Shown here in pieces: positions 39,801 to 47,570 of a stretch of DNA of 64,000 nucleotides. Each line of letters begins with the position of its first letter. The stretch's first letter is position 1. The position numbers were made by a program, and so were the translations under genes. The notes beneath the pieces are model-generated. The model saw only the letters and a list, made by a program, of their open reading frames with translations, did no database searches and was not told where the DNA came from. The stretch is taken from the NCBI GenBank assembly GCA_033060915.1, contig CM065378.1:1009001-1073000 (forward strand). The letters are read 5' to 3'. This DNA comes from Euryodendron excelsum (lineage: Eukaryota > Streptophyta > Magnoliopsida > Ericales > Pentaphylacaceae).

Positions 39801-42800
39801 AGGACACACCGATTTGACCTTGAAAAAGAGGTCTAGAGGCATGTCAAAGAAGTTTAGCGAGATCGCTTTGTCAACATCGGCAGCATCAAAAAGGATTAGT
39901 GAGATGGCTAGGTAACAAAATTGACATCATGCATAAATTAGATAAGAACTTACATTGGGAAACTAGTAGGTAGTGAAACAACCAAGATCTGCCAATAATT
40001 TCTTCAGACATATAGTGCAAAATAAAGCAAGCCAAATCTTTTATAATTAAATAGAGAATAAAGTGAGGAGAAAGAGAATAAAGAGAAAAAAGAGTAAAAG
40101 GAGGAACGGTAACATTTCATCTTCCATGCCCGTTGTTGAGAGAGAGAGACAGAGACAGAAAGAGAACTATGAAATACTTTTCACTTCATATTTAACACTA
40201 AGAGCTACAACATTTTTTCCCATAATACCCAATGGGCCTATTTGTAGACCTAACAAAACCTTAGAAAACATTGGTTTCTTCTAAAACTATCTTGCCCAAT
40301 ATAGTAACCTTACTTAAGCTACTAAAAGCCCTAATAAAGTGAAAATGCAGCAAGATTATTTCAAAGATTCATACAATCAACATATCACCTTCTCAAAAGT
40401 CCCACATCAACTGAGCAACATCGTATATCACATCTTCTATCTCCATCCTTATAGGTTTTATTGAAAAATTCGAGTTTGAAACAAACATAACTCTAGCATT
40501 CAATATGCATATGCCTACTGGAGAGAATTATCAGACTTTAAAAACCACAGGGTCCGTGTAAAGTTGTACTAATGACACACGGAAGAAAAAAGACAACTGA
40601 ATTAATAGAAATAACTTGAAGCTGAAGACGATATCTACCAAATAATCAGCATACTGGGATAATGTATGAACCCCTTGTACATAATCTGCCGCTGCATCTT
40701 CACTTGTCTTATTCTTTCCAAGGTTGACCCCAAGAATTCCAGGACCAGCTTTCCCTCCGTGTTTGACTTCTTCACTCAAGGAAGATGAAGTGCTAGAAGT
40801 TTCGTCCAACTTCCTCTTCCCATGCTGGGCACCCAAACGTTTTGCAACCGCAACAATTCCTTCACTATTGAAACCACACCTATTGATTATAGCACTGCCC
40901 ACAAAAAAAAAAAAAAAAAAATGGCTCTCAGAAATCAGAATGAGAACTTTTGTAAGCCCAAGCATCTTGAAGACTGCAGGGGAACTGAAATAAAGAAGGG
41001 AAATTGCATCAATTTGTCCCATCAAATCTAAGGGTAAGATTAACTTATACGGAAAACTAGAGAAAATAAGAAGCAACATACATTCTTACCCTTCCTGCTG
41101 CAATCTGAAGATACGAGGCTTTGGATTTCCCTCCTGTGGAACAGGAGTTACAGAGCCAACCTCCACAAAGCCATAACCTAACCCAAGTAAGCCTTCAACA
41201 GCCTCGGCATTTTTATCAAAACCAGCAGCAAGACCTATTGGGTTGGAGAACATCCTTCCCCAAACTTCAAGTCCTAATATTGATGGATCGGGCCTCTTCT
41301 CCTTGGGAACCCATCCACGAGCAGCAGCCGAAACAGCTAGTCGGTGAGCAACCTCTGCATCCAGTAGGGCAAATAATGGATTCACAAGTTTTGTTGCCGA
41401 GAATAGCCAACCACTGCAGAAAATTTGACGCTACATATGTTATTCACCAAGTTAATGGTACATGGTAGTTAAGGTCCTAAACTTCAATTCAAGCTGAACT
41501 TCAATAAATTCTGAATATTTGTGCAGAAAATGAGTTTAATGTTGTTCCATGTAAAAATCCATATTAGGGCCTCAACTTCAAGTCTAACTTACCAAAATAA
41601 ATTACTGCAAGTAGCACTCCAACACAGCACACAACACAGAAACGCCAGCAAACCAGACCCTAATATACTTGGTATAATATAGGACATAGGACTACAACAA
41701 AACCTACATGTAAACATAGCAATGCAATTCCTTTCCTATATTCCACACTAAGAAGGCCATTAAAAACAGGTATATTAACCAGTAGAGTTTTTCCTCTTTT
41801 TTTTTATCCATACCAATAGAGTTCAAATCCTCAATTTTTTGGACCCATCACAGTGCTCCCTGTGTGTGATGTGTTTTGTATTTGGAAGGAAAGTTACAAA
41901 AGAACTTTTGAAGAAGTTGCTTTAGCAATTCATAGACTTTGAGGCTTTTTTGTTGTGTTCTTTTGCTTTTGGGGGCGAGTTAGAAAGTTGATTTTGTATA
42001 CATCTTCTGTCCAAATGTGGCATTTTGTTTTTGGTGCGTTTTGATTAATATTACTCGTACTTATCAGAAAAAAAAAATGTCCATCAAATGGAAAACCTCA
42101 GCTTAGAAAATTATATAATTAAAAGAACTATTTTCAGGAATGGGCAATGAGCAGATTGGGAAGGAGGAAAGAGCTTTCAGAGTCCACCCTCAACCATGAT
42201 ATAACAGGACCAAGTTGAACGCCAATGCCCAAACAATCATAAATTAATAATAGAAAATTGAGTAATAAATCCTGGAAAATTCTAAATGGATCACTTGCCA
42301 GAAAAAAGGAACCAAATATCCTTCCCTATTTAAAATTCATTGTGGTTCTAGGCCCAAAAAAAAAAAAAAAAAAGAATGAAGAATAAATCCCAAATACAGA
42401 AGACATACACAGTAATAAAGAGCTTGTACAACAGGAATTGCATTAGAACATCTAAAAACTAAGCTACAGCTTGATTTCACCCCCTCCCTTTTCAACCTAA
42501 AATAGATTAAAGAGGAAATATTGCAAAATTGATTTTTTACCATATGGATATTCTAGTTGCACCTCAATTATCCAACTTTATTATATTGGAACCAGTAGAA
42601 AGCCAACAGAGGACTTTTCAGATTTGGAATGATATATTCAATCAACGTGCAAATGATCTTAACTTGTGTATTGATCAATTTTGGAAGTCAAACTGGTGTC
42701 TCAAAAATTTATCATACCTGAGGATCAAAAAACATTTTGTCAAATCTGTATGTGATTTAATATACGATATCTCCTAATAGAGTTATAGAAAATAAACAAC

Positions 42801-45800
42801 AGAAAAAAGGACTCTTTTTGTCAAGAAGGCTGGGGAAGGGGGAGATTTATTTGCAAGTAACAGAGCATCCTAAGAGGACCAAAATCTACCTTTTTTAATG
42901 TTTAATGTTTTCCTTATTAGTCAGTCATTTAAATACTAACTAGGATTTTTTTGGTCATCGTACTCTTATTTTAGAAGGTCAAGTGATTTTTAAGTGAGTC
43001 ATGTGACTTTTAGGGGCAAATTAGTCATTTAATTCTCCTTTGTCACTTGCAGAATAATAACCCTTCAATAAGATTTAAATGAAGGGCTAAGATCTTTAAG
43101 TTGTTAGGGGAACCCTAGAATCTTATAAAGGGTTGTTCCAGCCTATATTCAGGCGCTTTTGAGCCATCATTTATGCCATTTTAAGTCTACTACAGCAGCT
43201 ACCTTCCTCTCCCTTTGTTTTCCGGGATGAAAAGTGAATGTTAAAGCTAATATTTAGCTTAATCTAGCTATTCAATTTCCTTCTTATTGTTTTAATGTTC
43301 TTTTCATTAGGGATTGCATTAATTTCCTTCAAATTTTTTTTTTTTTTTGGAGGAAAGAATTTTTAACAGTTCCAACAACTAGCCATCTCTATCCAGCTAG
43401 TATTGTAGTTACCTCTCTAATAGTTCTCTAATTCATTCAAGGATTATGAATAAACTTCCATACTTCTACTATACTATATTTCCCTAATCCACAAGTCAGA
43501 TACTAGGAAGCACAAATAGAGCCTGGCACACATATACCATAATACAGATATGCTGTCATAGCAATTTTCAAAAAATGAGGACATAGACATGGACACTGTA
43601 GTGACATGGCAGCACCAAGGTTTATATTTGATAATGTATGTTGAAATATTAACAAATTACTCAGTTTTACATGACAAATAACTTTAAATTCATTATATGA
43701 AATACATTAACAGCAATAATAATTTACATTCTACATTTATAAGGTGGAAAATAAATGGAAAAAGAAAGAACCAACTCTTACTATCGTTAGTTTTAAGTAC
43801 ACCTACCGGGAAAAAAAAAAAGAAAAAAAAAAGAAAGAAAGAAAGAAAGCCCAAGTATTCAAAACCAAATTGGAAGTTGTTGGAGCTCGGAGTTTCAAAA
43901 TTAAAAGGCCTAAAGGGGGAATTGATGCCTAACCACAATGAAGTTCCAGGACATTGCCTGTTTTATTTGAGCCATCAATCCACAGGGTCTCACATGTAAA
44001 ATTGGTATATGAAGGACAATCTTGGCCATGGACCTCATGCAAAAGAGATGATTGTGAAGGATCCCCATTATGATTCACATATTTGATCTAAGAAGCATGT
44101 ACATACCCTCCAGGGTTGTGAAACACTTCATGGACCCACGCTAGCATGTGTCGAACACGTCCAAACGTGTCCTATTTTCATTGTTTTTAAATTGACATGT
44201 TTCAAACACACACAAGACACGTGTCCATTGATTGGAAATTGCTCAAAATAGTCATAACAAATGACAAACAAAGCAGTATAGCAAAAAGCCAAAAAGTATG
44301 GATTCTTGTTCAATCAGAATCGAGATTCTTATGGGTGTAGCTTGTGAAAGGGAATTAGGAGAGGTTGGAGGGAATTCTTTCGGCATATCAAATTTGTTAT
44401 AGGAGATGGTAGAAGGGTTAAGTTTTGGAATGACATATGGTGTAAGGATATGCCTATTTTGGTAGCCTTTCCTAATCTATATGCTATTACGAGAAATAAA
44501 AATGCATTAGCGGCAGACTATATGAAGATTACCAATGAGATTGTTGCGTGGGAAACGGACCTTAGGAATGGCAGTAAACCAGGGCGGGGCGGAAATTGAC
44601 ACCTCCATCCCCGCATCCACCTAAAACATCCCTGCCTCTATACCCATACGGAAATTTTGTTGGAGATCTATCCCCGCCATGGGGGTAGAAAACTCCGTCC
44701 ACCCCCGCCTCCGCACCCGCCAAGCCCAATATCACTAACAAAAAAACCCAAAAACAAATACAAAAAAAAATTAAAAAAAAAGTAAAAAAATACGATTACC
44801 ACATTTTAGATTTTAAGATTTTATTATTTACAATTGAGCCCCTATTTTTTGTTTAAAATTTATACTTAAACCCACTTTCTTTTTAGTCTTAATATTTATA
44901 ATTGAGCCCTAAGTAATTACTAATTACACTAATGCCTAACGGGCAAGCCGGGGAGGGGCGAGACGGTGGAAAACCTAAGTCCATCCCAACCTCCATACCC
45001 ACACGGATTTAGTTTAACACCTCCATCCCCGTATTAAATCCTTCATACGGGGTGAGTTTAGTCGGATCTCCACCTTCGGCCGGTCTACTGCCATCCTTAG
45101 AACCGGTGTGTATTAGGAATGTGCAGGATTGGGGGTTCGAGGAGGTTGCTAATTTTTTTGGCTTCATTATATGAGTCGAAGATTGGTTGGCGAGGTATGA
45201 ATAATATGAATTGGGATGGTAACAAAGGGCAGTTTTCTGTGTGTTCTTTTTATTCTATTTTGTGTAATGGATCTGTCATACCGTTTCCATGGCGGGCTAT
45301 TTGGAAATCAAGGGCTCCGGTTAAAGTTGCATTCTTTGTATGGACAACAGCTTTAGATGCTATTCTTATATTGATAATATGGGGAAGAGGGGGAAGGTGC
45401 TCCCTAATTCATGTTGAATGTGTTATAAAGCAAAGGAAACAGTAGATCATTTGTTATATGATGCGGCATGGCAACTTTGGAACATGTTATTTTCAATGTT
45501 TGGTGCCTGTTCGGTTATGCGTCTTTTGGTGGCTGCTTTATGTGACACTTGGCTTTCGGGTTGTAAGGATAGTTCTAGAAAGAAGGTGTAGAAGGTGGCT
45601 CATTAGTGTGTTATGTGGTGCATAGGGAAAGGACGGAATAGAAGAACTTTTGAGCACTCTGTTTTACCAGTCCATAGGCTTAAGGTATCATTATTGCATA
45701 TTTTTGCTTTTTGGCAATCGGGGAAGTTTTGTGACTCTTCTTTTGCCTTGTTAAATTTTATGGGGCATCTTGATTTGAAGGGTAGTTGATAGTGTTTTGG

Positions 45801-47171
45801 GTATGCTTATTGTGTACTAAGGCGACACCTCATTTTTTGGTGTTTTAGTTCAATAAATTATTTTAACTTGTCAAAAAATCAGGCAATCTGCACAAATAAT
45901 ACCTTTGAAACATGAGATGATAAGACTGACCAAAAAAAAGATTAGATGATAAGGCTATTGTTCAGTTGAACCATTAGAGTTGGCTTAAAAAAATACATTG
46001 TCCACTATGTTGTTCACATAATATCAAATAGTTGCAATTCGCGTTGTCAGTATATATGTGTTTATGTCCAAGTGTATTAATTTCTGTTTGTTGTACTTTT
46101 GTGACCTTCAAATGATGTCACAGAACACCAAAATAGAACAGAGGCCAAAAGCTACTCAAAATAATAAGTAAAGAAGGGGAAAAGGAAAGTAGCTTTTGGT
46201 GATACAAATGAAGTACCAGAAAGTTGCTTCATCCACAGTACTTGCATAAGCTCCTCCAGCTATGACTAGGCCAATTGTGACACCTGTCAATAATCTCCCC
46301 TGTAGTTCAAGATAACCAGAGACTTTAGAATCACATAATTATTAGTCAGTTTTCAATTAAAAATTATAGAAAGGTAAAATTAGGTGAGCAAGAGAAAAGG
46401 AAAAACACAACAAGAAGATTTGAATTTGAAAAGCATTAAATGCAAGCATAAGAGGACTGGTGATCGAGTTAACTGCTTGAAAGCAATACCACTTTTCAAC
46501 TTGCCTCTGGTAAACTTAATTAATCCCTAATACGCTCAAACTTTCAATAAAATTTTATAGCAACGCAGGGGCATCATGCCTAACCTCTTATTACAAAATC
46601 CAAAAAGCCAACACACCAGGTGTCATAATCTTCACCTTCACCTGCCTCTACTGGAAAAATCACCTACGGACATTAGTGTATAACAGACAACGTATTTGTG
46701 TCTCTGCGTCTTAAAAGCAGGATTTACCAGAAAAGAAAATACTCATATCTGTTTTCTTTTTGGCTTGCACATTTGCTGAATAATCAAATGGAGTGCATTT
46801 GACTCAGGGTGACCAAGTCCTTGGTGTTGGACACAAAATGGGCGCTTGGGCCTCATCGATTTTTTGCCTCTTTGTGTCTATTTTCATGCAGTAGTTGGCG
46901 AAGTCAAATGGTGTAATTGCATCCACGTATATGATACGTATATACATATAAGTGAACATTTGTGTGTGTATATCTATGTGAGTGAAATGCAGAGAGAGAG
47001 AGAGAGAGAGAGTACTTTCTTGGAAGAGTGTGGAGTTTTGGGAGCAGCTTCAGCGGCAGATGAAGAAGCAGTAGAGTAATGTCTGGAAGCTCCAACTCCA
47101 GGAGGACCCACTGATTTTACATTACGACGCAAACACTCCCTCATGAATTTGAAGGTAACCCTTGCACCCAT
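11704..47171 (-). CDS. PYRD: Dihydroorotate dehydrogenase (quinone), mitochondrial; 11 exons, 462 aa
   Basis: Class 2 DHODH oxidises dihydroorotate to orotate, the fourth step of UMP synthesis, passing electrons through FMN to ubiquinone at the inner mitochondrial membrane. Exons on the minus strand: 47171-47016, 46299-46217, 41413-41090, 40894-40639, 32648-32568, 32482-32375, 32293-32264, 29850-29713, 22161-22124, 22046-21947, 11778-11704. They sum to 1,389 nt with matching phases and GT-AG borders throughout. Visible features: an Arg-rich N-terminus (~1-52) like a mitochondrial transit peptide; a hydrophobic anchor [17 protein letters not shown] (~56-72); the tunnel/FMN region [22 protein letters not shown]; the catalytic-Ser loop [22 protein letters not shown]; and the FMN-phosphate loops [19 protein letters not shown] and [12 protein letters not shown]. 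The C-terminus is GADFR. Arabidopsis PYRD is about 460 aa. ATG 47171 is the first in-frame ATG. Introns are 716, 4803, 195, 7990, 85, 81, 2413, 7551, 77 and 10168 nt; the long ones are full of transposon remains. I see no frame damage, so it is probably functional. Confidence 0.95.
11779..12652. other. DHODH intron 10, distal part; nothing recognised
   Basis: Non-coding intron sequence before the first LINE insertion. No domain-bearing ORF and no clear repeat. Confidence 0.4.
12667..12856 (+). mobile_element. 5'-truncated LINE 3' end with exact 14-bp TSD
   Basis: About 190 bp of LINE 3' UTR, ending in CTTGTACTCGTCAAAAAAAG. It is flanked by the perfect direct repeat ATCCAAACAATAAG at 12653-12666 and 12857-12870. 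Extreme 5' truncation with an A-rich end and TSD is the signature of target-primed reverse transcription. Confidence 0.8.
12871..14483. other. DHODH intron 10, AT-rich stretch; no gene
   Basis: Several short open frames without domains. Two loosely similar segments (about 13590-13700 and 13740-13860, sharing TACTTCTCAAATATTCTCAG-like and ACAAAGATAC-like words) suggest an old local duplication. Confidence 0.3.
14484..15255. mobile_element. TIR element of the TAGTTGTCAATCTCGTACC type
   Basis: Left end CATAGTTGTCAATCTCGTAC; right end (reverse complement) CATAGTTGTTAATCCAGTCC. Both sub-ends carry ACCGGTACC-like words (for example CATACCGGTACCAGTACATT and CCATACCGGCTGGTACAGGA). Flanks CTTCCCACCA / CTCCCCACCA suggest a 9-10-bp target duplication, which fits a MULE-type element. 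No transposase inside. Start and end are good to a few bases. Confidence 0.5.
15291..15880 (-). mobile_element. LINE-like 3' fragment (minus strand)
   Basis: On the minus strand the piece ends ..TTGTTATAGATCTTTTACTT then ATCAAAAG and a short A tract, matching the usual 'TTACTTATCAAAAAA' ending of plant LINEs. The words GGTGCCTGTAAATTTTTGTT and GGGTGGCACCTCCTTGGTGC just before it fit the same 3' UTR type. The upstream open frame (15846-15589) is not firmly assignable. The 5' limit is approximate. Confidence 0.45.
15881..17017. other. DHODH intron 10, non-coding
   Basis: No gene or defined element recognised. A minus-strand open frame at 16055-16357 has no family resemblance that I can defend. 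Confidence 0.3.
17026..18490. mobile_element. TIR element with 8-bp TSD and long GA and CT microsatellites
   Basis: Left end GGAAGGATCAAAATTTCGTT; right end reverse complement ATGGATCAAAATTTTGTTTT. The direct repeat GATCATAG flanks both sides (17018-17025 and 18491-18498). An 8-bp TSD fits hAT; one more matching G would make 9 bp, fitting MULE. Both arms hold GAAACNTTTCG/CGAAACG-like words. The interior holds a (GA)n run near 17958-17978 and a ~60-bp (CT)n run near 18158-18219, with GAAGAAGAGG-rich sequence between. No transposase is seen. Confidence 0.6.
18780..19035 (+). mobile_element. LINE reverse-transcriptase C-terminal scrap
   Basis: The plus-strand words GTGGTGCCTGTGGAGAGAAA then GACGTAGGCACGCCTTTGAA decode, with one frame change, to the LINE signature W-x-x-W-R-E-R-(N/R)-x-R-x-F-E found near the zf-RVT tail. 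It is followed by [14 protein letters not shown] sequence. Old and broken. Confidence 0.45.
19753..20116. mobile_element. Short TIR element (GGATGGCAAT family), copy 1, 10-bp TSD
   Basis: Left end TAGGAATGACAAAATAACCC; right end (reverse complement) GGGATGGCAATAGGGTGGGT. A perfect 10-bp direct repeat TATATATGAC lies at 19743-19752 and 20117-20126. The interior is G/C-skewed near the ends (GGGTGGG, CCCACC) and AT-rich in the middle. Non-coding. It shares end words with the elements at 44566 and 47963. Confidence 0.7.
20690..21118. mobile_element. Probable short TIR element, about 430 bp
   Basis: Left end TTACGTTTTTGGAACAGCGT and the reverse complement of the right end TATGTTATTTGGAACGCGGA are alike. 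Both arms repeat TTCCAAAACGG / CCGGAACGATC-like words and ACCATATTTTAGAAC / GTTCTAAAATATGGT forms an inverted pair inside. No clear TSD. Limits are approximate. Confidence 0.4.
21548..21571. repeat. (GA)n microsatellite
   Basis: An uninterrupted GA run in DHODH intron 10. Confidence 0.9.
21947..22046 (-). CDS. PYRD: DHODH exon 10
   Basis: Acceptor GTTCAG|TGGTGA and donor ATGAAG|GTACTG. It encodes [20 protein letters not shown] then [13 protein letters not shown]. The next coding exon lies 10.2 kb away. Confidence 0.94.
22124..22161 (-). CDS. PYRD: DHODH exon 9 (38 nt)
   Basis: Acceptor AACCAG|GGAAAG and donor AGCAG|GTAAAC. It encodes [12 protein letters not shown] plus two bases of a Ser codon. 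This is the first FMN-phosphate glycine loop. Confidence 0.93.
22733..22783. repeat. T-run followed by a 40-base G homopolymer
   Basis: About 11 T (22733-22743) are followed by 40 uninterrupted G (22744-22783). It sits at the LINE 3' end; the G length may not be exact in the source DNA. Confidence 0.85.
22736..24105 (-). mobile_element. 5'-truncated LINE, 1.37 kb, with 15-bp TSD
   Basis: It is flanked by ACTCTAGGTAGCTTT (22721-22735) and ACTCTAGGTAACTTT (24106-24120), one mismatch. On the minus strand it encodes the C-terminal part of a plant LINE reverse transcriptase/zf-RVT region in broken pieces. The first is [20 protein letters not shown] then [10 protein letters not shown] (24022-23738). 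Next is [20 protein letters not shown] then [13 protein letters not shown] and [16 protein letters not shown] (23798-23418). Last is [20 protein letters not shown] (23341-23123). The 3' end on the minus strand is an A10 tract preceded by a C40 homopolymer. The insertion lies in DHODH intron 8 in the same orientation as the gene. Confidence 0.85.
24930..24954. repeat. (CA)n microsatellite
   Basis: A CACACACA run followed by ATATAT in DHODH intron 8. Confidence 0.85.
25621..27310. mobile_element. Probable solo LTR of a Ty3/gypsy-type retrotransposon
   Basis: It begins TGTAACGACCCGGATTTTCC, a start (or reversed end) seen in many plant gypsy LTRs. About 1.7 kb of non-coding AT-rich DNA follows, with a 200-bp near-pure polypyrimidine block (26660-26870) of the kind seen in such LTRs. 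I cannot place the far end with certainty and find no clear 5-bp TSD, so length and strand are tentative. Confidence 0.4.
27187..27246. repeat. 60-bp near-perfect hairpin (25-bp arms)
   Basis: The left arm ATGGATATTCATCTTTCTGA then TATTT pairs with the right arm AAATATCAAAAAGATGAATA then TCCAT with one mismatch. The loop is about 10 nt (TAATCTCTCT). The arms are AT-rich. It lies inside the LTR-like block in DHODH intron 8. Confidence 0.85.
27497..28090. repeat. Tandem segmental duplication, unit about 300 bp
   Basis: Unit 1 (about 27497-27789) and unit 2 (about 27800-28090) share long blocks such as TCCAAATCCAGCCTC, TTTAGCACAACCACTCTCTA, AAACCTCACCATTTGCTGCA and GAATAACA. Each unit ends in CTCCTCATTTAG(G/A)TC and a CT microsatellite (about 27754-27790 and 28069-28082). 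Corresponding points are offset by 306 bp in the first part. Confidence 0.8.
28698..29262 (-). mobile_element. LINE 3' fragment (zf-RVT tail), minus strand
   Basis: On the minus strand the reading [20 protein letters not shown] matches the LINE tail signature W-x-I-x-x-E-R-N-x-(R/K)-x-F-E. Poly-T (28758-28774) and a C15 run (28698-28712) on the plus strand lie at the 3' side, similar to the homopolymer end of the LINE at 22736. The 5' limit is uncertain. Confidence 0.6.
29713..29850 (-). CDS. PYRD: DHODH exon 8
   Basis: Acceptor CTGTTAG|ATTATA and donor ACAAAG|GTCTGT. It encodes 46 residues from [14 protein letters not shown] to KEMYVLTK, including the NTT(I/V)SR FMN/substrate strand and GGLSGKPL. 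Confidence 0.95.
29851..31138. other. DHODH intron 7, proximal part; no gene
   Basis: Non-coding; short unassignable open frames. It contains a ~30-bp (GA)n run at about 30859-30889. Confidence 0.4.
31139..31881. mobile_element. TIR element rich in CGAGC words, about 740 bp
   Basis: Left end GGGCTGTTAGAGAAACCGAG; right end (reverse complement) GGGGTGTAAATGAGCCGAGC. The right arm is dense in GCTCGAGC/AAGCTTGA words (GAGCTTGAGCCAAGCTCGAG). This matches a very common plant non-autonomous DNA element type. The TSD is not clear beyond CATG. Lies in DHODH intron 7. Confidence 0.5.
32264..32293 (-). CDS. PYRD: DHODH exon 7 (30-nt microexon-like exon)
   Basis: Acceptor TTGTAG|GTTGCT and donor GGATTG|GTAATT. 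It encodes only [10 protein letters not shown]. Its size, phase and fit to the protein family make it secure despite its length. Confidence 0.92.
32375..32482 (-). CDS. PYRD: DHODH exon 6
   Basis: Acceptor ATTAAG|GTTCAA and donor GCAGTG|GTATGC. It encodes 36 residues from [20 protein letters not shown] to LEDIAV, including the [10 protein letters not shown] strand of the barrel. Confidence 0.95.
32568..32648 (-). CDS. PYRD: DHODH exon 5 (catalytic serine loop)
   Basis: Acceptor TTTGTAG|GTAATT and donor AAGAAG|GTTTGG. It encodes [20 protein letters not shown] then LKDIVKK. The SS of NVSSPNT carries the catalytic base of class 2 enzymes. Confidence 0.95.
33016..33181. repeat. Cluster of GAGTCGACTC-type palindromes
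   Basis: Variants of one palindrome occur six times in 166 bp: GTCAACTC 33016, GAGTCGACTCC 33029, TTGGAGTCGATGCC 33074, TGGAATCGATTCCA 33097-33110 (perfect 14-bp palindrome), GTCAACTCCA near 33150, and ATGGAGTCGACTCCAT 33166-33181 (perfect 16-bp palindrome). Confidence 0.75.
33770..33985. repeat. Two-copy tandem duplication, unit about 110-120 bp
   Basis: The blocks TTGATTAAATGCTATCTAC, GTATGTTTTGA and AACCCATGGACTTATTTATG each occur twice in the same order. Confidence 0.75.
34170..34420. repeat. Two-copy tandem duplication, unit about 125 bp
   Basis: The blocks TTATGCCAATRAAA, ATTATRATTGATTTC, TTTGAAATGACATTAT and GCATCTTATGATGTCTTTTG recur in order in both units. Confidence 0.75.
34561..40638. 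other. DHODH intron 4, proximal 6 kb; no supported gene
   Basis: Plus-strand open frames at 34576-34881 and 34878-35114 are Lys/Ile-rich without a domain. A CT/CCACC-rich stretch at 37548-37930 gives Pro/Ser-rich frames by composition only. An AT palindrome-like stretch lies at 38340-38372. A GA run lies near 40138-40150. Some of this is probably old LTR or MITE sequence that I cannot delimit. Confidence 0.4.
40639..40894 (-). CDS. PYRD: DHODH exon 4
   Basis: Acceptor GGGCAG|TGCTAT and donor TATTTG|GTAGAT. It encodes [13 protein letters not shown] through to [20 protein letters not shown] and ending SQYADYL. The acceptor's pyrimidine tract is a T19 homopolymer (plus strand A19 at 40903-40921). 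Confidence 0.95.
41090..41413 (-). CDS. PYRD: DHODH exon 3
   Basis: Acceptor TCTGCAG|TGGTTGG and donor GAAGG|GTAAGA. It completes the Cys codon and encodes [20 protein letters not shown] through to FRLQQEG. It includes the family-specific stretches [34 protein letters not shown] and [20 protein letters not shown]. Confidence 0.95.
41835..42078 (+). mobile_element. LINE 3' end, plus strand
   Basis: The segment carries broken LINE tail codons (GTATTTGGAAGGAAAG.., then GAACTTTTGAAGAAGTTGCT) and ends TACTCGTACTTATCAG followed by poly-A (42067-42077), the standard plant LINE terminus. The TSD is not clear. Lies in DHODH intron 2. Confidence 0.6.
42079..44329. other. DHODH intron 2, middle; no gene
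   Basis: Non-coding with A- and T-homopolymers (42357-42373, 43336-43350), a purine-rich AAAG tract (43809-43849), and a patch with CGTGTCNNACACG-like words (44110-44235) similar to one at 19430-19580. A 42900-43340 segment reads like the leader or LTR of a retroelement but has no coding part. Confidence 0.3.
44330..45865 (+). mobile_element. 5'-truncated LINE interrupted by a TIR element
   Basis: Plus-strand codons read [20 protein letters not shown] then [20 protein letters not shown] up to 44565. After the nested element they resume near 45101 with [38 protein letters not shown], then [20 protein letters not shown] and [20 protein letters not shown]. This is the C-terminal RT/zf-RVT part of a common plant LINE lineage, with stops and frame changes. 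The 3' end is near TTTTAACTTGTCAAAAAATC (45858-45878). Confidence 0.8.
44566..45094. mobile_element. Short TIR element (GGATGGCAAT family), copy 2, nested in the LINE
   Basis: Left end GAATGGCAGTAAACCAGGGC; right end (reverse complement) ATGGCAGTAGACCGGCCGAA. CCTTAG lies on both sides (44560-44565 and 45095-45100). The arms are G/C-rich (GGGCGGGGCGG, CACCCCCGCCTCCGCACCC) and the centre AT-rich. Removing it restores a continuous LINE segment. Confidence 0.7.
46217..46299 (-). CDS. PYRD: DHODH exon 2 (membrane anchor)
   Basis: Acceptor CTACAG|GGGAGA and donor TTTCTG|GTACTT. It encodes [20 protein letters not shown] and STVDEATF, the single hydrophobic helix that anchors class 2 DHODH in the inner membrane. 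It leaves two bases (TG) of a split Cys codon. Confidence 0.93.
46300..47015. other. PYRD: DHODH intron 1 (716 nt)
   Basis: The donor-proximal end (plus 46991-47012) is a GA microsatellite. No ORF of interest. The acceptor is CTACAG at 46305-46300. Confidence 0.8.
46991..47012. repeat. (GA)n microsatellite next to the DHODH intron 1 donor
   Basis: On the sense (minus) strand the intron begins GTACTCTCTCTC.., so the repeat starts at about intron base 4. Confidence 0.9.
47016..47171 (-). CDS. PYRD: DHODH exon 1 (residues 1-52)
   Basis: It starts at the ATG at 47171-47169, encodes the basic, Ser/Ala-rich presequence and ends in ..TPHSSKK. The donor is AAGAAA|GTACTC, phase 0. A GA/CT microsatellite begins within a few bases of the donor inside the intron. 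Confidence 0.92.
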
Positions 47172-47570
47172 TTCTCTATTTCTGATTATCTTCTTCTTCA
47201 ATCCTTTCAGCTATAAACCCTTAAAAAACGATTCCCCAAACACAATAGTTGCCCAAACGAATCACAAGAGAGAACAGTCCCACATACACATGTAAATGTG
47301 TGCGTATATACATATGTATGTGTATATATATATATGTATGTATGCAGAGAGAGAGCTAGTCAAAATGACGGAACTTGGAGAGGGTTTTGTGATTTTGTTT
47401 GGGAGAAATGGAAGAGGCGGGCTAAAAAGCCTAAAACCCCTACATCGTGACCCGACGCGATATACGAATTGTCCCGGTCAAAGATCCGATTCAGCGATCG
47501 TAGAGACAAAAAGGATGTTTGGTTGTGTGGTTATAAGTCAAAAATTATAAATTATAAGTTATTTTTAAAA
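47172..47570 (-). promoter_or_regulatory. DHODH 5' UTR / promoter region
   Basis: Sequence upstream of ATG 47171 on the minus strand. It includes a CT-rich leader, a TATA/GTATAC-rich microsatellite-like patch (47296-47345) and the sense-strand word AAACCCTC (near 47378-47390), which resembles a telo-box. The segment 47418-47470 is GC-richer than its surroundings. The transcription start is not determined. Confidence 0.35.

Noticed and set aside
47201..47201. Upstream in-frame start for DHODH (KKKIIRNRE.. extension)
   Set aside because: The codon there is TTG; the first in-frame ATG is at 47171-47169 and gives a family-typical length.
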